This document shows positions 16,967 through 28,800 of a stretch of 64,000 nt of DNA, in pieces. The translations under genes were made by a program, and so were the position numbers. The DNA is taken from contig NZ_JADEXO010000016.1 of assembly GCF_015207105.1 (NCBI RefSeq), positions 1 to 64,000 of the forward strand. The letters run 5' to 3'. Origin of the DNA: a cf. Phormidesmis sp. LEGE 11477. Lineage in GTDB: Bacteria; Cyanobacteriota; Cyanobacteriia; Phormidesmidales; Phormidesmidaceae. The notes beneath the pieces are model-generated. The model searched no databases, was not told the DNA's origin, and saw only the letters and a program-made list of their open reading frames with translations. Within the stretch, counting starts at the first letter, position 1. The number at the start of each line of letters is the position of its first letter.

Positions 16967-17581
16967 ATGTCAAACCCGTCTTATTGGAAGGTCTTCTGTC
17001 AGTGGTGTCGCCGCAACGAGCCTTTGAACTTACCAGAGAACGTTTCTCTATCCGAGCTGAATCAGTTTGCTGCTAGGTATCGGCTGGCACAAGCTTTCAA
17101 CGGTATTGATGCAGATGGCTATGCGAAAGATACGACGGACGCCTATGGCGCAGTATTAAAGGTGTTCCTGGCCTACAGTGCGCTTGAGCAATTTCACAAA
17201 GCGGTAAAGCCAACTAATCCTAAGCAGCATTTGAGCGATCGATGGGCTGACTGGGCCGTGTCTCCGGCTATTGGCCTTAGGGAATCAGACGCGATCATTC
17301 AGTTTTTGATCAAAACGGTAAGTCACAACAAGCTGAGAGATAAGCTCATTGCCTTTCAGCAAGGCAAACACGACAACGTTCTGATTGTAGCTACCGCTTT
17401 GAGGCATGCGGTTGCTCATGGGTTTATGAGCGTTCATCCAGAGGGAACTTCGGCTAAGGTATCGAAGATCTTCTGTCAGCAGCTCAGTCGAATGCTTTTG
17501 TTAATCTCGAATCGAGCGTTTGTCGATTTGCTAACGTCTTTGTCTATTGACTTTGACCCTCAAGGGCATGGGTCTAAGTGA
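16967..17581 (+). CDS. Uncharacterised helical protein, possibly HEPN-like
   Basis: 204 residues, predicted mostly helical. I do not recognise the family. In the C-terminal half ATALRHAVAHGF contains an R-x4-H pattern in a helical setting, reminiscent of HEPN ribonuclease domains. The N-terminus (SYWKVFCQWCRRNEPLNLP) has two close cysteines. There is no adjacent nucleotidyltransferase or antitoxin. Flanked by ycf65 and, convergently, the M48 protease gene. Confidence 0.5.
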   Translation: MSNPSYWKVFCQWCRRNEPLNLPENVSLSELNQFAARYRLAQAFNGIDADGYAKDTTDAYGAVLKVFLAYSALEQFHKAVKPTNPKQHLSDRWADWAVSPAIGLRESDAIIQFLIKTVSHNKLRDKLIAFQQGKHDNVLIVATALRHAVAHGFMSVHPEGTSAKVSKIFCQQLSRMLLLISNRAFVDLLTSLSIDFDPQGHGSK

Positions 17582-17636
17582 CAGATAAAAGATATAACGC
17601 GGCGCAATGCATTCAGGCACCTACTGCCTACTTTCT

Positions 17637-18542
17637 CTAGACAGCAGGACTCATCGTTTTAGAAGCCTTGGTAGAAGGTTCTATTCCTTTCGCCATTTCC
17701 TCAAGCCGCTCGATTCTGTCCTCAGTAGGTGGGTGAGTCAGAAACAGCTTCATTAGACCTTTTTTGGAAAGAGGGTTGACGATGAATAGTGGCGCAAAGG
17801 CTGGATTGCCATGGATGGGAACTTTTTGACCCATCTCTTCTAGCTTTTGAAGGGCGCGAACCAATGCAAGAGGATTGCCCGTAATTTCTGCGGCTCCCTC
17901 GTCTGCGGCGTATTCTCGGGTTCTAGAGATGGCCATACGTAGCAGCCCAGCACTGAAAGGGCCAATGATTAGCAAGAACAAAATGGCGAGCGGATTATTA
18001 GCTTTGCGGCCAATGCCTCTAGCGACAGGAAAATACAAAGCGCCGATCGTAAGAATGCGGCCTAGATAAGTCAGTGCGCCTGAAAGTGTGCCAGCGACTG
18101 CCTGAGTGAGGGTATCTCGGTTACGGACGTGGGTGAGTTCGTGGGCGATAACTGCGTCTAGTTCGTCGGCAGAAAGCAAGTCGATGATGCCTTGGGTAAG
18201 GGCGATCGCAGCATGTTCAGGATCGCGCCCCGTAGCAAAGGCATTGGGTGATTCAGACGGGACGATGTATAGCTTAGGATGGGGAAGATCGGCGCGATCA
18301 CACAAACTCTCAATCCGCGCATACAGCTCAGGTGCGTCTGCTCGCTCTGTCGGCTGCGCCTTGAACGCAGACAGGGCAGCTTGGTCAGAATAGTACCAAG
18401 AACCAAAGCTGCTAAAGGCTGCAAAGGCTAGGCCGTAGTACAGACCCGTCTCATTGCCCACTAGCAGATAGCCAGCAGCTACAATCAATCCGCTAAGTAG
18501 CGCTAGCAGCAACAGAGTTTTTAGTTGGTTAATCCTGACCAT
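17637..18542 (-). CDS. htpX: HtpX-like M48 membrane metalloprotease
   Basis: 301 residues. Two N-terminal membrane segments (about 7-29 and 33-50), the zinc motif HELTH at 134-138 (AVIAHELTHVRNRD), two further hydrophobic segments, and the third ligand in REYAADEGAAEITGNP. It ends with the family block FLTHPPTEDRIERL. Such proteases degrade damaged membrane proteins, with the active site on the cytoplasmic side. Transcribed alone. Confidence 0.9.
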   Translation of the reverse strand: MVRINQLKTLLLLALLSGLIVAAGYLLVGNETGLYYGLAFAAFSSFGSWYYSDQAALSAFKAQPTERADAPELYARIESLCDRADLPHPKLYIVPSESPNAFATGRDPEHAAIALTQGIIDLLSADELDAVIAHELTHVRNRDTLTQAVAGTLSGALTYLGRILTIGALYFPVARGIGRKANNPLAILFLLIIGPFSAGLLRMAISRTREYAADEGAAEITGNPLALVRALQKLEEMGQKVPIHGNPAFAPLFIVNPLSKKGLMKLFLTHPPTEDRIERLEEMAKGIEPSTKASKTMSPAV

Positions 18543-18879
18543 GAAATGCTTTCAATGACACTTTTGTCTTGGTTTTTACCCAGTCAATATCAGTTAACCT
18601 TGAAACCCTAAGTACGTTCGTCCACCGCAGGTAGGATTTCTCATCTCCTCAGCTAAGTCGCTCACGTTGGCTGATTCTACGAACGGATAAGGGCGGATTT
18701 ATACCTGGAAACGTGGGTCGCTTGGCCATAGTCCAGTGCTCAATAGGTACCTTTCATGTTTGCATCCTAAATAGTAGTCACTCAAAACAACACAAAATCG
18801 CTACGAATGACGTCAAAGTTGCATCCGTAGCGATTAGGTTGATACTTTCTAGCTGATACTTTCTACTGGGGCGGCTTAG
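18543..18879. other. Intergenic region between htpX and atpE
   Basis: Holds the htpX upstream region and the atpBE terminator at 18796-18835. Nothing else recognised. Confidence 0.5.
18796..18835 (-). terminator. Terminator of the atpBE operon
   Basis: 10-bp perfect stem AATCGCTACG / CGTAGCGATT with a 20-nt loop; reading leftwards it is followed by a T-rich stretch. Confidence 0.7.
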
Positions 18880-19296
18880 CTAGATTTTGCCGCCTGCTGC
18901 TTGCAAGCGAGCGCGAGCCTTTTTTAAAGCCTGATTCGCCTTGAATATGCCCTGGCGATCTTCTGCGGCTAGGCCACTTGCTTTCTCTTGAGCGGCTGCG
19001 TAAGCTTTCTCGGCTTCGGCTTGATCGATACTGTCACCGCGTTCTGCGCCGTTGACCAGGATAGTGACTTCGTCTTCATCGACTTCTGCAAATCCACCAG
19101 TGAGTGCGATCGCAGTCCACTCTTTCGAGCCTTCAGCCGAGCGCACCCGCAATACACCCGTATCTAATGCAGTCAGCAAAGGTGCGTGACCCCCTAAGAT
19201 GCCAAGCTGGCCAGTAGTGCTAGGCAAAATCACCTCTTCAGCTTCGTCGTCCCAAACTGTTTTATCAGGCGCAACCACGCGCACGACTAAAGACAT
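18880..19296 (-). CDS. atpE: ATP synthase F1 epsilon subunit
   Basis: 138 residues (atpE in plastid/cyanobacterial naming, atpC in E. coli naming). N-terminal beta-sandwich with [41 protein letters not shown], then the two-helix C-terminal hairpin ([18 protein letters not shown] ... [14 protein letters not shown]) that regulates rotation. It is 80 bp downstream of atpB, the normal two-gene cyanobacterial operon separate from atpIHGFDAC. Confidence 0.96.
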   Translation of the reverse strand: MSLVVRVVAPDKTVWDDEAEEVILPSTTGQLGILGGHAPLLTALDTGVLRVRSAEGSKEWTAIALTGGFAEVDEDEVTILVNGAERGDSIDQAEAEKAYAAAQEKASGLAAEDRQGIFKANQALKKARARLQAAGGKI

Positions 19297-19376
19297 AGCA
19301 TTCTCGAAATAATGTTGTTAAAGGAGTACCCCTACAAAACGAAGTTCAGTAGGGGTGTGCGAACGTTACTTGAACG

Positions 19377-21238
<1,862 letters not shown>

Positions 21239-21553
21239 ATGGCAGCTATCTCTTTAGGTAAAGCAACACTCAAGCCCTTGGGCGATCGCGTATTTGTCAA
21301 AGTCAGTGAGTCGGCAGAGCAGACTGCTGGCGGTATTATCCTGCCTGATGCAGCGAAGGAAAAGCCTCAGGTTGGCGAAATCACAGCTGTTGGCCCTGGC
21401 AAGGTAGACGAGAGCGGTAGCCGTCAGTCAATGGATGTGAGCGTCGGCGACAAGGTGCTCTACTCCAAGTACGCGGGTACTGAGATCAAGATGGAAGGCG
21501 GTGAGTACATTTTGCTTTCTGAAAAGGACATTCTGGCAACCGTTTCTTATTAA
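21239..21553 (+). CDS. groS: Co-chaperonin GroES
   Basis: 104 residues. [34 protein letters not shown] contains the mobile loop that docks on GroEL, and the domain ends [13 protein letters not shown]. The first gene of the operon, under the CIRCE element. Confidence 0.97.
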   Translation: MAAISLGKATLKPLGDRVFVKVSESAEQTAGGIILPDAAKEKPQVGEITAVGPGKVDESGSRQSMDVSVGDKVLYSKYAGTEIKMEGGEYILLSEKDILATVSY

Positions 21554-21668
21554 TCGGCGACTTCCCAGTCAACTTCACTAGTCAGCTGTTTTCTTAGCTT
21601 TTTATAGCGACTGATTCCTAGCTATTGGTTCATCTTGTTCATTTCACTAATACTCTCCCTATACAACT

Positions 21669-23294
21669 ATGGCAAAACGCATCATCTATAACGAAAATGC
21701 CCGCCGGGCGCTAGAGCGCGGTATGGACATTTTGTCTGAAGCGGTGGCAGTCACCCTCGGACCCAAAGGACGCAACGTCGTTCTCGAAAAGAAATTTGGC
21801 TCTCCTCAGATCGTCAATGACGGTGTGACCATTGCGAAGGAAATTGAGCTGGAAGATAACGTTGAGAATACAGGGGTTGCCCTGATTCGTCAGGCGGCTT
21901 CTAAGACCAATGATTCGGCTGGCGATGGTACAACCACTGCGACCGTACTGGCTCATGCGATTGTAAAAGAAGGCTTGCGTAACGTGGCTGCGGGTGCAAA
22001 TGCGATCGCACTCAAGCGCGGTATCGATAAAGCGACTGCTTACCTCGTAGACAAAATTGCTGAGCAGGCCAAGCCAGTGGGTGATTCTAATGCGATCGCC
22101 CAGGTCGGCTCTATCTCTGCGGGTAACGACGAAGAAGTCGGTCAAATGATTGCCAACGCGATGGAGAAAGTAGGCCGCGAAGGCGTTATCTCCCTAGAAG
22201 AAGGCAAGTCGATGTTCACCGAACTCGAAATTACTGAAGGGATGCGCTTCGACAAGGGCTATATCTCTCCTTACTTTGTCACTGATCCTGAGCGGATGGA
22301 AGCCGCTTTCGATGAGCCCTTCATTCTGATTACCGACAAGAAAATCGCCCTTGTGCAGGATCTGGTACCTGTGCTTGAGCAAGTTGCTCGCGGCGGTCGC
22401 CCTCTACTGATCATCTCTGAAGATATTGAGAAGGAAGCGCTGGCGACTCTGGTCGTCAACCGGTTGCGCGGTGTGCTGAATGTGGCTGCGGTCAAAGCAC
22501 CTGGCTTTGGCGATCGCCGCAAGGCCATGCTTGAAGATATCGCCGTTCTGACAGGCGGTACGCTGATCACTGAAGACGCTGGCCTCAAGATTGATACTGT
22601 CACGCTCGAACAGCTTGGCTCTGCTCGTCGCGTCACCATCACCAAGGACAGCACAACTCTGGTGGCCGAAGGCAACGAAGCCGCTGTGAAAAGCCGTTGC
22701 GACCAAATTCGCCGTCAGATTGATGAGTCTGAGTCTAGCTACGACACCGAAAAGCTACAGGAGCGCTTGGCTAAGCTCTCTGGCGGTGTGGCTGTGATCA
22801 AGGTCGGCGCGGCCACTGAGACTGAGATGAAAGACCGCAAGCTTCGCTTAGAAGATGCGATCAACGCGACTAAAGCTGCGGTTGAAGAAGGCATCGTTCC
22901 TGGTGGCGGTACAACACTAGCCCACCTTTCTCCTGGATTGGAGTCCTGGGCGACTTCTAACCTATCAGGTGAAGAGCTAGTCGGTGCGATGATCGTGACT
23001 CGGGCGTTGACTTCGCCGCTGAAGCGAATTGCTGAGAACGCTGGCCAAAACGGTGCGGTAGTTGCTGAGCGAGTCAAAGAAAAAGATGCCAGCATTGGCT
23101 ACAACGCGGCGACTAACGAGTTCGTCAATATGCTAGAGGCAGGTATCGTTGACCCAGCGAAAGTGACTCGCTCTGCTTTACAGAACGCGGCTTCTATTGC
23201 AGCGATGGTGTTGACTACAGAGTGCATCGTCGTCGATAAAGCTGAAGACGATAAAGCGGCAGCAGGGGCTGGCATGGGTGACTTTGACTACTAA
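21669..23294 (+). CDS. groL: Chaperonin GroEL (GroEL1 type)
   Basis: 541 residues forming the 14-mer folding chamber. The ATP-binding blocks [32 protein letters not shown] and [15 protein letters not shown] (with the catalytic Asp) and PGGGTT are intact. The C-terminus ends GAGMGDFDY instead of a GGM-rich tail, as in the groES-linked cyanobacterial copy. 115 bp after groES. Confidence 0.97.
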   Translation: MAKRIIYNENARRALERGMDILSEAVAVTLGPKGRNVVLEKKFGSPQIVNDGVTIAKEIELEDNVENTGVALIRQAASKTNDSAGDGTTTATVLAHAIVKEGLRNVAAGANAIALKRGIDKATAYLVDKIAEQAKPVGDSNAIAQVGSISAGNDEEVGQMIANAMEKVGREGVISLEEGKSMFTELEITEGMRFDKGYISPYFVTDPERMEAAFDEPFILITDKKIALVQDLVPVLEQVARGGRPLLIISEDIEKEALATLVVNRLRGVLNVAAVKAPGFGDRRKAMLEDIAVLTGGTLITEDAGLKIDTVTLEQLGSARRVTITKDSTTLVAEGNEAAVKSRCDQIRRQIDESESSYDTEKLQERLAKLSGGVAVIKVGAATETEMKDRKLRLEDAINATKAAVEEGIVPGGGTTLAHLSPGLESWATSNLSGEELVGAMIVTRALTSPLKRIAENAGQNGAVVAERVKEKDASIGYNAATNEFVNMLEAGIVDPAKVTRSALQNAASIAAMVLTTECIVVDKAEDDKAAAGAGMGDFDY

Positions 23295-23438
23295 GCTAGT
23301 CTCTTTCTAGTTTCGATGGGCTTGGACAAGTCAAGCTCTAAAATTGAAAACTCTGAAATTAGGCGGTCTATCTTTTGATGGGCCGCCTTTTGTGGTGTCG
23401 GTGCTAGGTTGTAGATATATAGCCATTCTCCTTTTGAT

Positions 23439-24005
23439 ATGACGCCCGATGATTTGACAGCTGCTTTGACCGATAGGTTTGGTGAGGCGGCTCAGCACAC
23501 GCCCCCTGATGCCTGGCAGGTAGAAACGGACAAGATGAGATTAATCGCGATCGCATCTTCCCCGCTACTAAAGCTGATGACGCCGATTATGCCAATTGCA
23601 GAGGCGCAGTCATTCGTCACTCAGATGCTAGAAGCCAACTTCGACCAAACCCAAGCAGCTCGCTACGCTTTTCATCAAAATGTCGTTTGGGGCGTTTCTC
23701 AGTTCGACTTTGAGACCCTAACCTTGCCAGTACTAAAGCGAGCCATCGATCAACTAACTGATATGAAATCGCAGGGTGCAGAGGTTTTCTTCTCTCGATT
23801 GATGGAATCGCAGATCACTCAAATCATCACCGCCGCCAAACTTCAGGGCCAGTCTCTAGAAGACACCATCAAAACGCTAGATCGCTTCTATTCAGAAGGC
23901 ATCATGGGCGATATGGGCGAGCAAGCCTATCAGGAAAAAGCCATGACAGCTTGGCGATCGCAGCTAGAACGCCTGTGGCCTACTGTAGATATTGACCGGG
24001 CATAG
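23439..24005 (+). CDS. Conserved cyanobacterial hypothetical protein
   Basis: 188 residues. The middle part RLIAIASSPLLKLMTPIMPIAEAQSFVTQMLEANFDQTQAARYAFHQNVVW has the look of a CesT/Tir-chaperone-like alpha-beta fold, but I cannot place it in a named family. The C-terminal half is helical (DRFYSEGIMGDMGEQAYQEKAMTAWRSQLERLWP). 145 bp after groEL and 17 bp before the DUF2358 gene, so probably cotranscribed with the latter. Confidence 0.6.
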   Translation: MTPDDLTAALTDRFGEAAQHTPPDAWQVETDKMRLIAIASSPLLKLMTPIMPIAEAQSFVTQMLEANFDQTQAARYAFHQNVVWGVSQFDFETLTLPVLKRAIDQLTDMKSQGAEVFFSRLMESQITQIITAAKLQGQSLEDTIKTLDRFYSEGIMGDMGEQAYQEKAMTAWRSQLERLWPTVDIDRA

Positions 24006-24022
24006 CACCCAAACATAGCGAT

Positions 24023-24436
24023 ATGAAAACTGCGGAAAAACTAACAGTTGAGCAAATCGTCGAGCAGTTGAGACAAGACTACGCCAGATTTCCGAAAGAC
24101 CAGACCTACAGTCTCTACGCTGAAGACGTCAAGTTCAAAGATCCGATGAATGCGTTTAAAGGCGTCGAGCTTTTTCGACGAATGATTGGCTTTATTGACT
24201 GGTTTTTTGGCGATGTGCAGATGGATCTGCACAGTATTGAAGCGTCTGCGCCTTCTTTGATCGAGCTACGGTGGACCCTGAATATGGACCCGCCAGTTCC
24301 CTGGTCTTCGAGATTGCACATCCCTGGACGCACTGAGCTACAGATTAGTGAACAGGGGTTAATTGAGTCGCATGTGGACTATTGGAACTGTTCGCGGCTA
24401 GACGTGCTGAAACAAGTGTTCAAAACGGATAATTGA
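24023..24436 (+). CDS. DUF2358 family protein (SnoaL-like fold)
   Basis: 137 residues. SLYAEDVKFKDPMNAFKGVELFRRMIGFIDWFF is the conserved DUF2358 block; the family adopts an NTF2/SnoaL-type cone and is found in cyanobacteria and plants. No enzymatic activity is established. Confidence 0.78.
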   Translation: MKTAEKLTVEQIVEQLRQDYARFPKDQTYSLYAEDVKFKDPMNAFKGVELFRRMIGFIDWFFGDVQMDLHSIEASAPSLIELRWTLNMDPPVPWSSRLHIPGRTELQISEQGLIESHVDYWNCSRLDVLKQVFKTDN

Positions 24437-24583
24437 CAGGTACAGGTCACTCTAAGCTAAGGCACGAGCTTTTCTTCTATAGGTTTCCAAACATGAAACG
24501 AGCTAATACTTGTCTGGAAAGCAGGTCAGGCTGGTGGTGTTATGACTAGAGACATCCCCAGATACCACTGGGACAGACAGATT

Positions 24584-25444
24584 ATGAAACGCTTTTGGAC
24601 GCTTTTATTGACTGGTTCTGCTTTGGCAACGTTTAGCCTAGGTAGCTGCGCTCAAGCCCCTAGCGAGAGCCAAGCAGATTTGGCAGAATCAGCAGAAGTA
24701 GACAGTAATGAAGCTGCGCCGATCGCTCCAGAGGCAGATATGGCCAGCGATGTATCAGCAGAGCGATCCCAAACGAGTAGACCCCAGTTGATCAAGCGAG
24801 CCTATCTATCGTTAGGGGTGACTTCTGTAGAAGACAGCTTTGAGCAAGTGCGCCAAATTATTCAGCAGCAGCAAGGCGATTTGCTTTCTCTGGAAGACAG
24901 CGGCGATCGCCAGCGATCCCTTAGCTTTGAGATGCGGGTGCCGCAAGAAAGACTCGACTTGACGCTAGATGCTTTCACTGAGCTAGGTGAGGTTCGCAGC
25001 CGATCAATCAGCACCGAAGATGTGTCTAGTCAGCTAGTAGATTTGCAGGCGAGGCTAAAAAATGCGCGAAAGTCAGAAGCAGCGCTGCAAGAGCTGATGG
25101 GGCGCTCTGGTGAGATATCGGACGTGCTTGAGGTCTCTAGAGAACTGAGTAATGTCCGCCAAACGATTGAACAAATGGCGGCCCAGCAGCAGAATTTGCA
25201 GACGCAGGTGCGCTATTCAACAATAAGCTTGAGTTTGGAGAGCGCGATCGCCTCTACACCAGATCAACCTGCGGTCTCTCGTCAGCTTGCTAATTCTTGG
25301 CGCTCAGCGACCCATTCTATGGGCAGTTTCACGACGGATCTTTTGCAGATTGGCCTTTGGCTACTGGTCTACAGCCCGTATATCCTAATTTTGCTCTGCG
25401 GGGCGGTCATAGTCAGAAGAGTTCGGTTAGCCAATCGCGGCTAG
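24584..25444 (+). CDS. DUF4349 lipoprotein with C-terminal membrane segment
   Basis: About 286 residues from the ATG at 24584 (MKRFWTLLLTG); the open frame begins 14 codons earlier. The lipobox LGSC predicts lipid attachment at the Cys. The body is a DUF4349 domain: KRAYLSLGVTSVEDSFEQV, then FEMRVPQERLDLTLDAFTELGEV, and a coiled coil around RLKNARKSEAALQELMGRSGEISDVLEVSRELSNVRQ. A single transmembrane helix (IGLWLLVYSPYILILLCGAVIV) ends the protein. Function unknown. Confidence 0.82.
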   Translation: MKRFWTLLLTGSALATFSLGSCAQAPSESQADLAESAEVDSNEAAPIAPEADMASDVSAERSQTSRPQLIKRAYLSLGVTSVEDSFEQVRQIIQQQQGDLLSLEDSGDRQRSLSFEMRVPQERLDLTLDAFTELGEVRSRSISTEDVSSQLVDLQARLKNARKSEAALQELMGRSGEISDVLEVSRELSNVRQTIEQMAAQQQNLQTQVRYSTISLSLESAIASTPDQPAVSRQLANSWRSATHSMGSFTTDLLQIGLWLLVYSPYILILLCGAVIVRRVRLANRG

Positions 25445-25882
25445 AAGCTATAGAAGGCTACCTGTAAAGTTCATGCAAGCGTCCCCGGTAGGCACTAACT
25501 TGCCTGAGGAAAGACCTGTGGAAAACTCTGTGGAAAACTTTGAATGTTGGTAAGAAGTTGCTCAGCGCTATGGATATCTCATGAAAAACAAAATCTGAGA
25601 ACAGGGCTGTAATTCCCTAGCAGCAATAGTTGAGATACGGTCAATTTAGATACAGATCCGTGTAAATACTTATCTAATTTTTGCTGAAAGTTTTCCACAG
25701 GCTGTCTGAAGCTATTACGAAGTCTCGTAGCATCTGCAGCACTCTCTACAAGAACGGTGCTTAGTTCTTAGCAATTACTGGGAACTATTAGATGATGCAC
25801 GGTGGCTCTGGCTGTTTTGATTCTAGCCAGCTTAGAGCTGCAAAGTCGCTCTGAAAAAACGAACACCCAAAGAATAGGTTGT
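25445..25882. other. 438-bp gene-free region with DnaA boxes
   Basis: Lies between convergent 3' ends, where no promoter is needed. It carries three perfect TTTTCCACA boxes (listed separately) and an AT-rich stretch around 25640-25700. Confidence 0.6.
25516..25699. promoter_or_regulatory. Cluster of three DnaA boxes
   Basis: TGTGGAAAA occurs at 25517-25525 and 25529-25537 (a direct 12-bp repeat), and its complement TTTTCCACA at 25691-25699. TTTTCCACA is the DnaA-box consensus reported for cyanobacterial origins. AT-rich sequence lies between. No dnaA or dnaN gene is in the window, so whether this is an origin, a titration site or coincidence is open. Confidence 0.5.
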
Positions 25883-28800
25883 TCATAGCGCAAAGATTTG
25901 TCGAAAGAGTCCGCCCTTGCCATTCTTACCAGCTATCAACTGATGCAAAAGCTCGTACTGCCATCGGTATAGAAAACTTTCTCCGTGGGCCGCGATGTTA
26001 CGGAGCTTGCTGATTTGATCGAGGCTGGAAGCTGCTTGCTTTCCTTTGCTTACAAGGCAGGCCGCCATCGGATGATCCCATTGAGCCAAAAATTGAGTGA
26101 GCAGACGGCGATCGCGCTCTGACACCTGCCTGCTGCCGTTGACCTTAACCATAGAAATGCCTGAGTCAGGACGCGATCGCGCCGACAGCTGGCCAGACTG
26201 AAAAGACCGCCACCGCTCAGCTAGCAACGGTGGCAGCATGCCAATGGTGTACTGGCGCGACGGCCCTAGTAAAATACCCCCCAGTTCTGTTATCCCTTGC
26301 GCTAACAAAAAGCTGTAGAGGTCAGTAAAAAACGGCTTGATGACCTCACGCTCTACCGCGAAGCTCAGACGGATACCCGCTTCTGAGTAGTCAGCAATAT
26401 TGGCATCAGAACCGCTAGTGCTGGTGAGCTGATCGTTTTTGTAAGCAGCTAGTAAATCCTGCTGACTAGCGCCCTGCAGACAAAACCAGACATCGTCGCC
26501 GAGAGCGCTGCGTACTTGCTTTTGCAGGTTAGCAGCTGTCGGCATCGGCATCGGGCTTACCTGCACCTGCAGCCGTTCGATATGGGCCTCTTGACCTTGA
26601 ATGGTAGATTCTTGCGACGCCATCTCAGACTTGAGCACCGAGAGCTGAGCCTGCTGTTCGCCAGAGAGCTGTGTGATTTTTTCCTCTAGCAAGGCGATTT
26701 GAGCCTTCATCGTCTCAATCTGACCATCTTTTTGCGCTAGCAGCTCCTCCTGCTGAATTAGTAACTGCGTTTTCTGCTTGACCTCTAGCGCACTAAGTCC
26801 GGCACGAATGAGGTTGAAATAGGTCAGCGCTGCGATATCTACAGCCTGTGGTGCCGCTTCTGGCAGATACAAAAATCCCTGCCGCTGACTCATGAGTACT
26901 ACTAACAGATGCCCTTCGCTATTCTCGATGGTGAGCTGTCTCTCACTGCCAGTGGTTTCCAAGGTGCCTTTGTAGCGCCGCTTGCTGTGGTAGAACTCGA
27001 CATGGAGAGAACCGACGCCTTCTGAGGTGCGATCGCCTGTGACTTGATGTTGCGACTGCAAAAGATCCTGCTCAGCTACCGAGAAGGAACTAGACGAGTC
27101 TTGAGGTTCCTCTTCCTTTGTTGAAGCGTCATCTGGTATCGAAGGCTTATCTGGACTGATGAGTTCGGTAAGGCGAGCTGATGGAGTAGCAAGCTTTGCC
27201 TCTTTATAAGTAGAAGAGTCAGTGTCAGCAGAAGAATCAGTGTCAGCAGAAGAATCAGTTGATGAGTAGCTAGAAGAGGGGGATGGGTCAATAAGGGGTG
27301 GGTTAGGCTGTAGCGCTTCAATTAGCTCTTTGGCGACTTCTTTGGTCGCTTCTCGTGAGTCTTCAAAATTTGGAGCTGATTCTTCAATAGTTGGGCTTGA
27401 TAGATTTTGGGTAAGACTTAGCTCCGGCTGTTTATCTGACTGCCTGCTGGATTGCTGGGCCGACTGACTGTCTGACCAGGGACGAATACCTGCGTCCGGG
27501 CGAGGAGTAGGACGGGCAGGACGCACGCCGACTAACTCTAGTTCTACGGTGCGACGACCTTTCCATTCGTTCAGACGTAGCTTGTAGGCAATGTCTACGA
27601 TCCTAGGAAGCGGATAGTGTTCGGCCCAGCGCCAGGCGATCGCCTTCATCACCACTTTTTTGGCATCGTCGGTCGCGGCATGGGCCACGGTCAGCTTGAG
27701 ATGGTCATTGTTTTTTCCGATTACCTTCTGCTCTACGATTGAGGCAGCCGCAGTCCAAAACACCGGGTCTGGATTCTGTATGCCGCAGGGATGAACCTGA
27801 TCGATCTGCTGATACAGTTCCAAATTCGTCGCTGCTAAAGGCGCATGAGCATCTATGACAATCAGCGGCTTTAGATGATCTAGCTGGAGGTGCTTGCGGG
27901 CAAAATTGCTGAGGCGAGACTTGATTTGCCTTAGCCGATTAGCCTGAAAAGAAAAGCCACCGGCTGCCTGGTGACCGCCGTATTTATCCATCAGGTCATC
28001 GCAAAACTTCAGCGCTTCAAATACGTTAAATTCTGGAATGCTCCGAGCAGAGCCGCGAATCTCTTTTCTGTTTTTGTCTTCGTACGTACCAATAAAAACA
28101 GGCACGCCGTAGCGCTCTACCAGCCTAGAAGCAACGATGCCGATGACGCCGTGATGCCATTCAGGCTGTACGACAATCAGCACTCGCTCTTTTTGCAAAT
28201 CTAGTAGACCCGCTTCAATCTGCGCGTCGCACCATTCTACGGCTTGCGTCTCAATGGTTTGGCACATTTCGCGGCGCAGCAAGTTCGCTTCTTCACACTG
28301 CATCGCCCGCTGCAAGGCCACGCCCACATCATCTGTGGTCAGCAGGTCAATCACAATCTGCGGATCGGCGATCCGGCCAACTGCATTAATCCTCGGGCCT
28401 AATCGAAAGCCGATAGCCTCTGGCCTCAGCGCCGTTTCCTCACTAAGGCCAGCGACTTCAATCAGCGCCTGGACACCGGGAATAAGCGATTTGGGCAGTA
28501 GCTTTAGGCCTCTTTTTACCCAGCGGCGGTTGACGCCTGTCAGCGGCGCTAGATCGGCTATCGTGCCCAGGGTAAATAGCGCCAGTAAGGTAGCAGTGAG
28601 ATCTTGCATTTTGTCCAGGCGCTGAGCCAGACAGACAGCCAGAATATAGGCCACGCCGACGCCTGCAACGCCTCGATAGGGTGAGGCTTCGCGGATCAGT
28701 TTGGGATTGAGAATGGCATCGGCTGGCGGTAGCTGCTCGGGCAGATCGTGGTGGTCTGTCAGGATGACCGTGAGACCCAGCTCTTTGGCACGGGCAATAG

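Noticed and set aside
27220-27255. 18-bp tandem repeat as a regulatory element
   Set aside because: It lies inside recJ and is explained by the Ser/Asp-rich linker it encodes.
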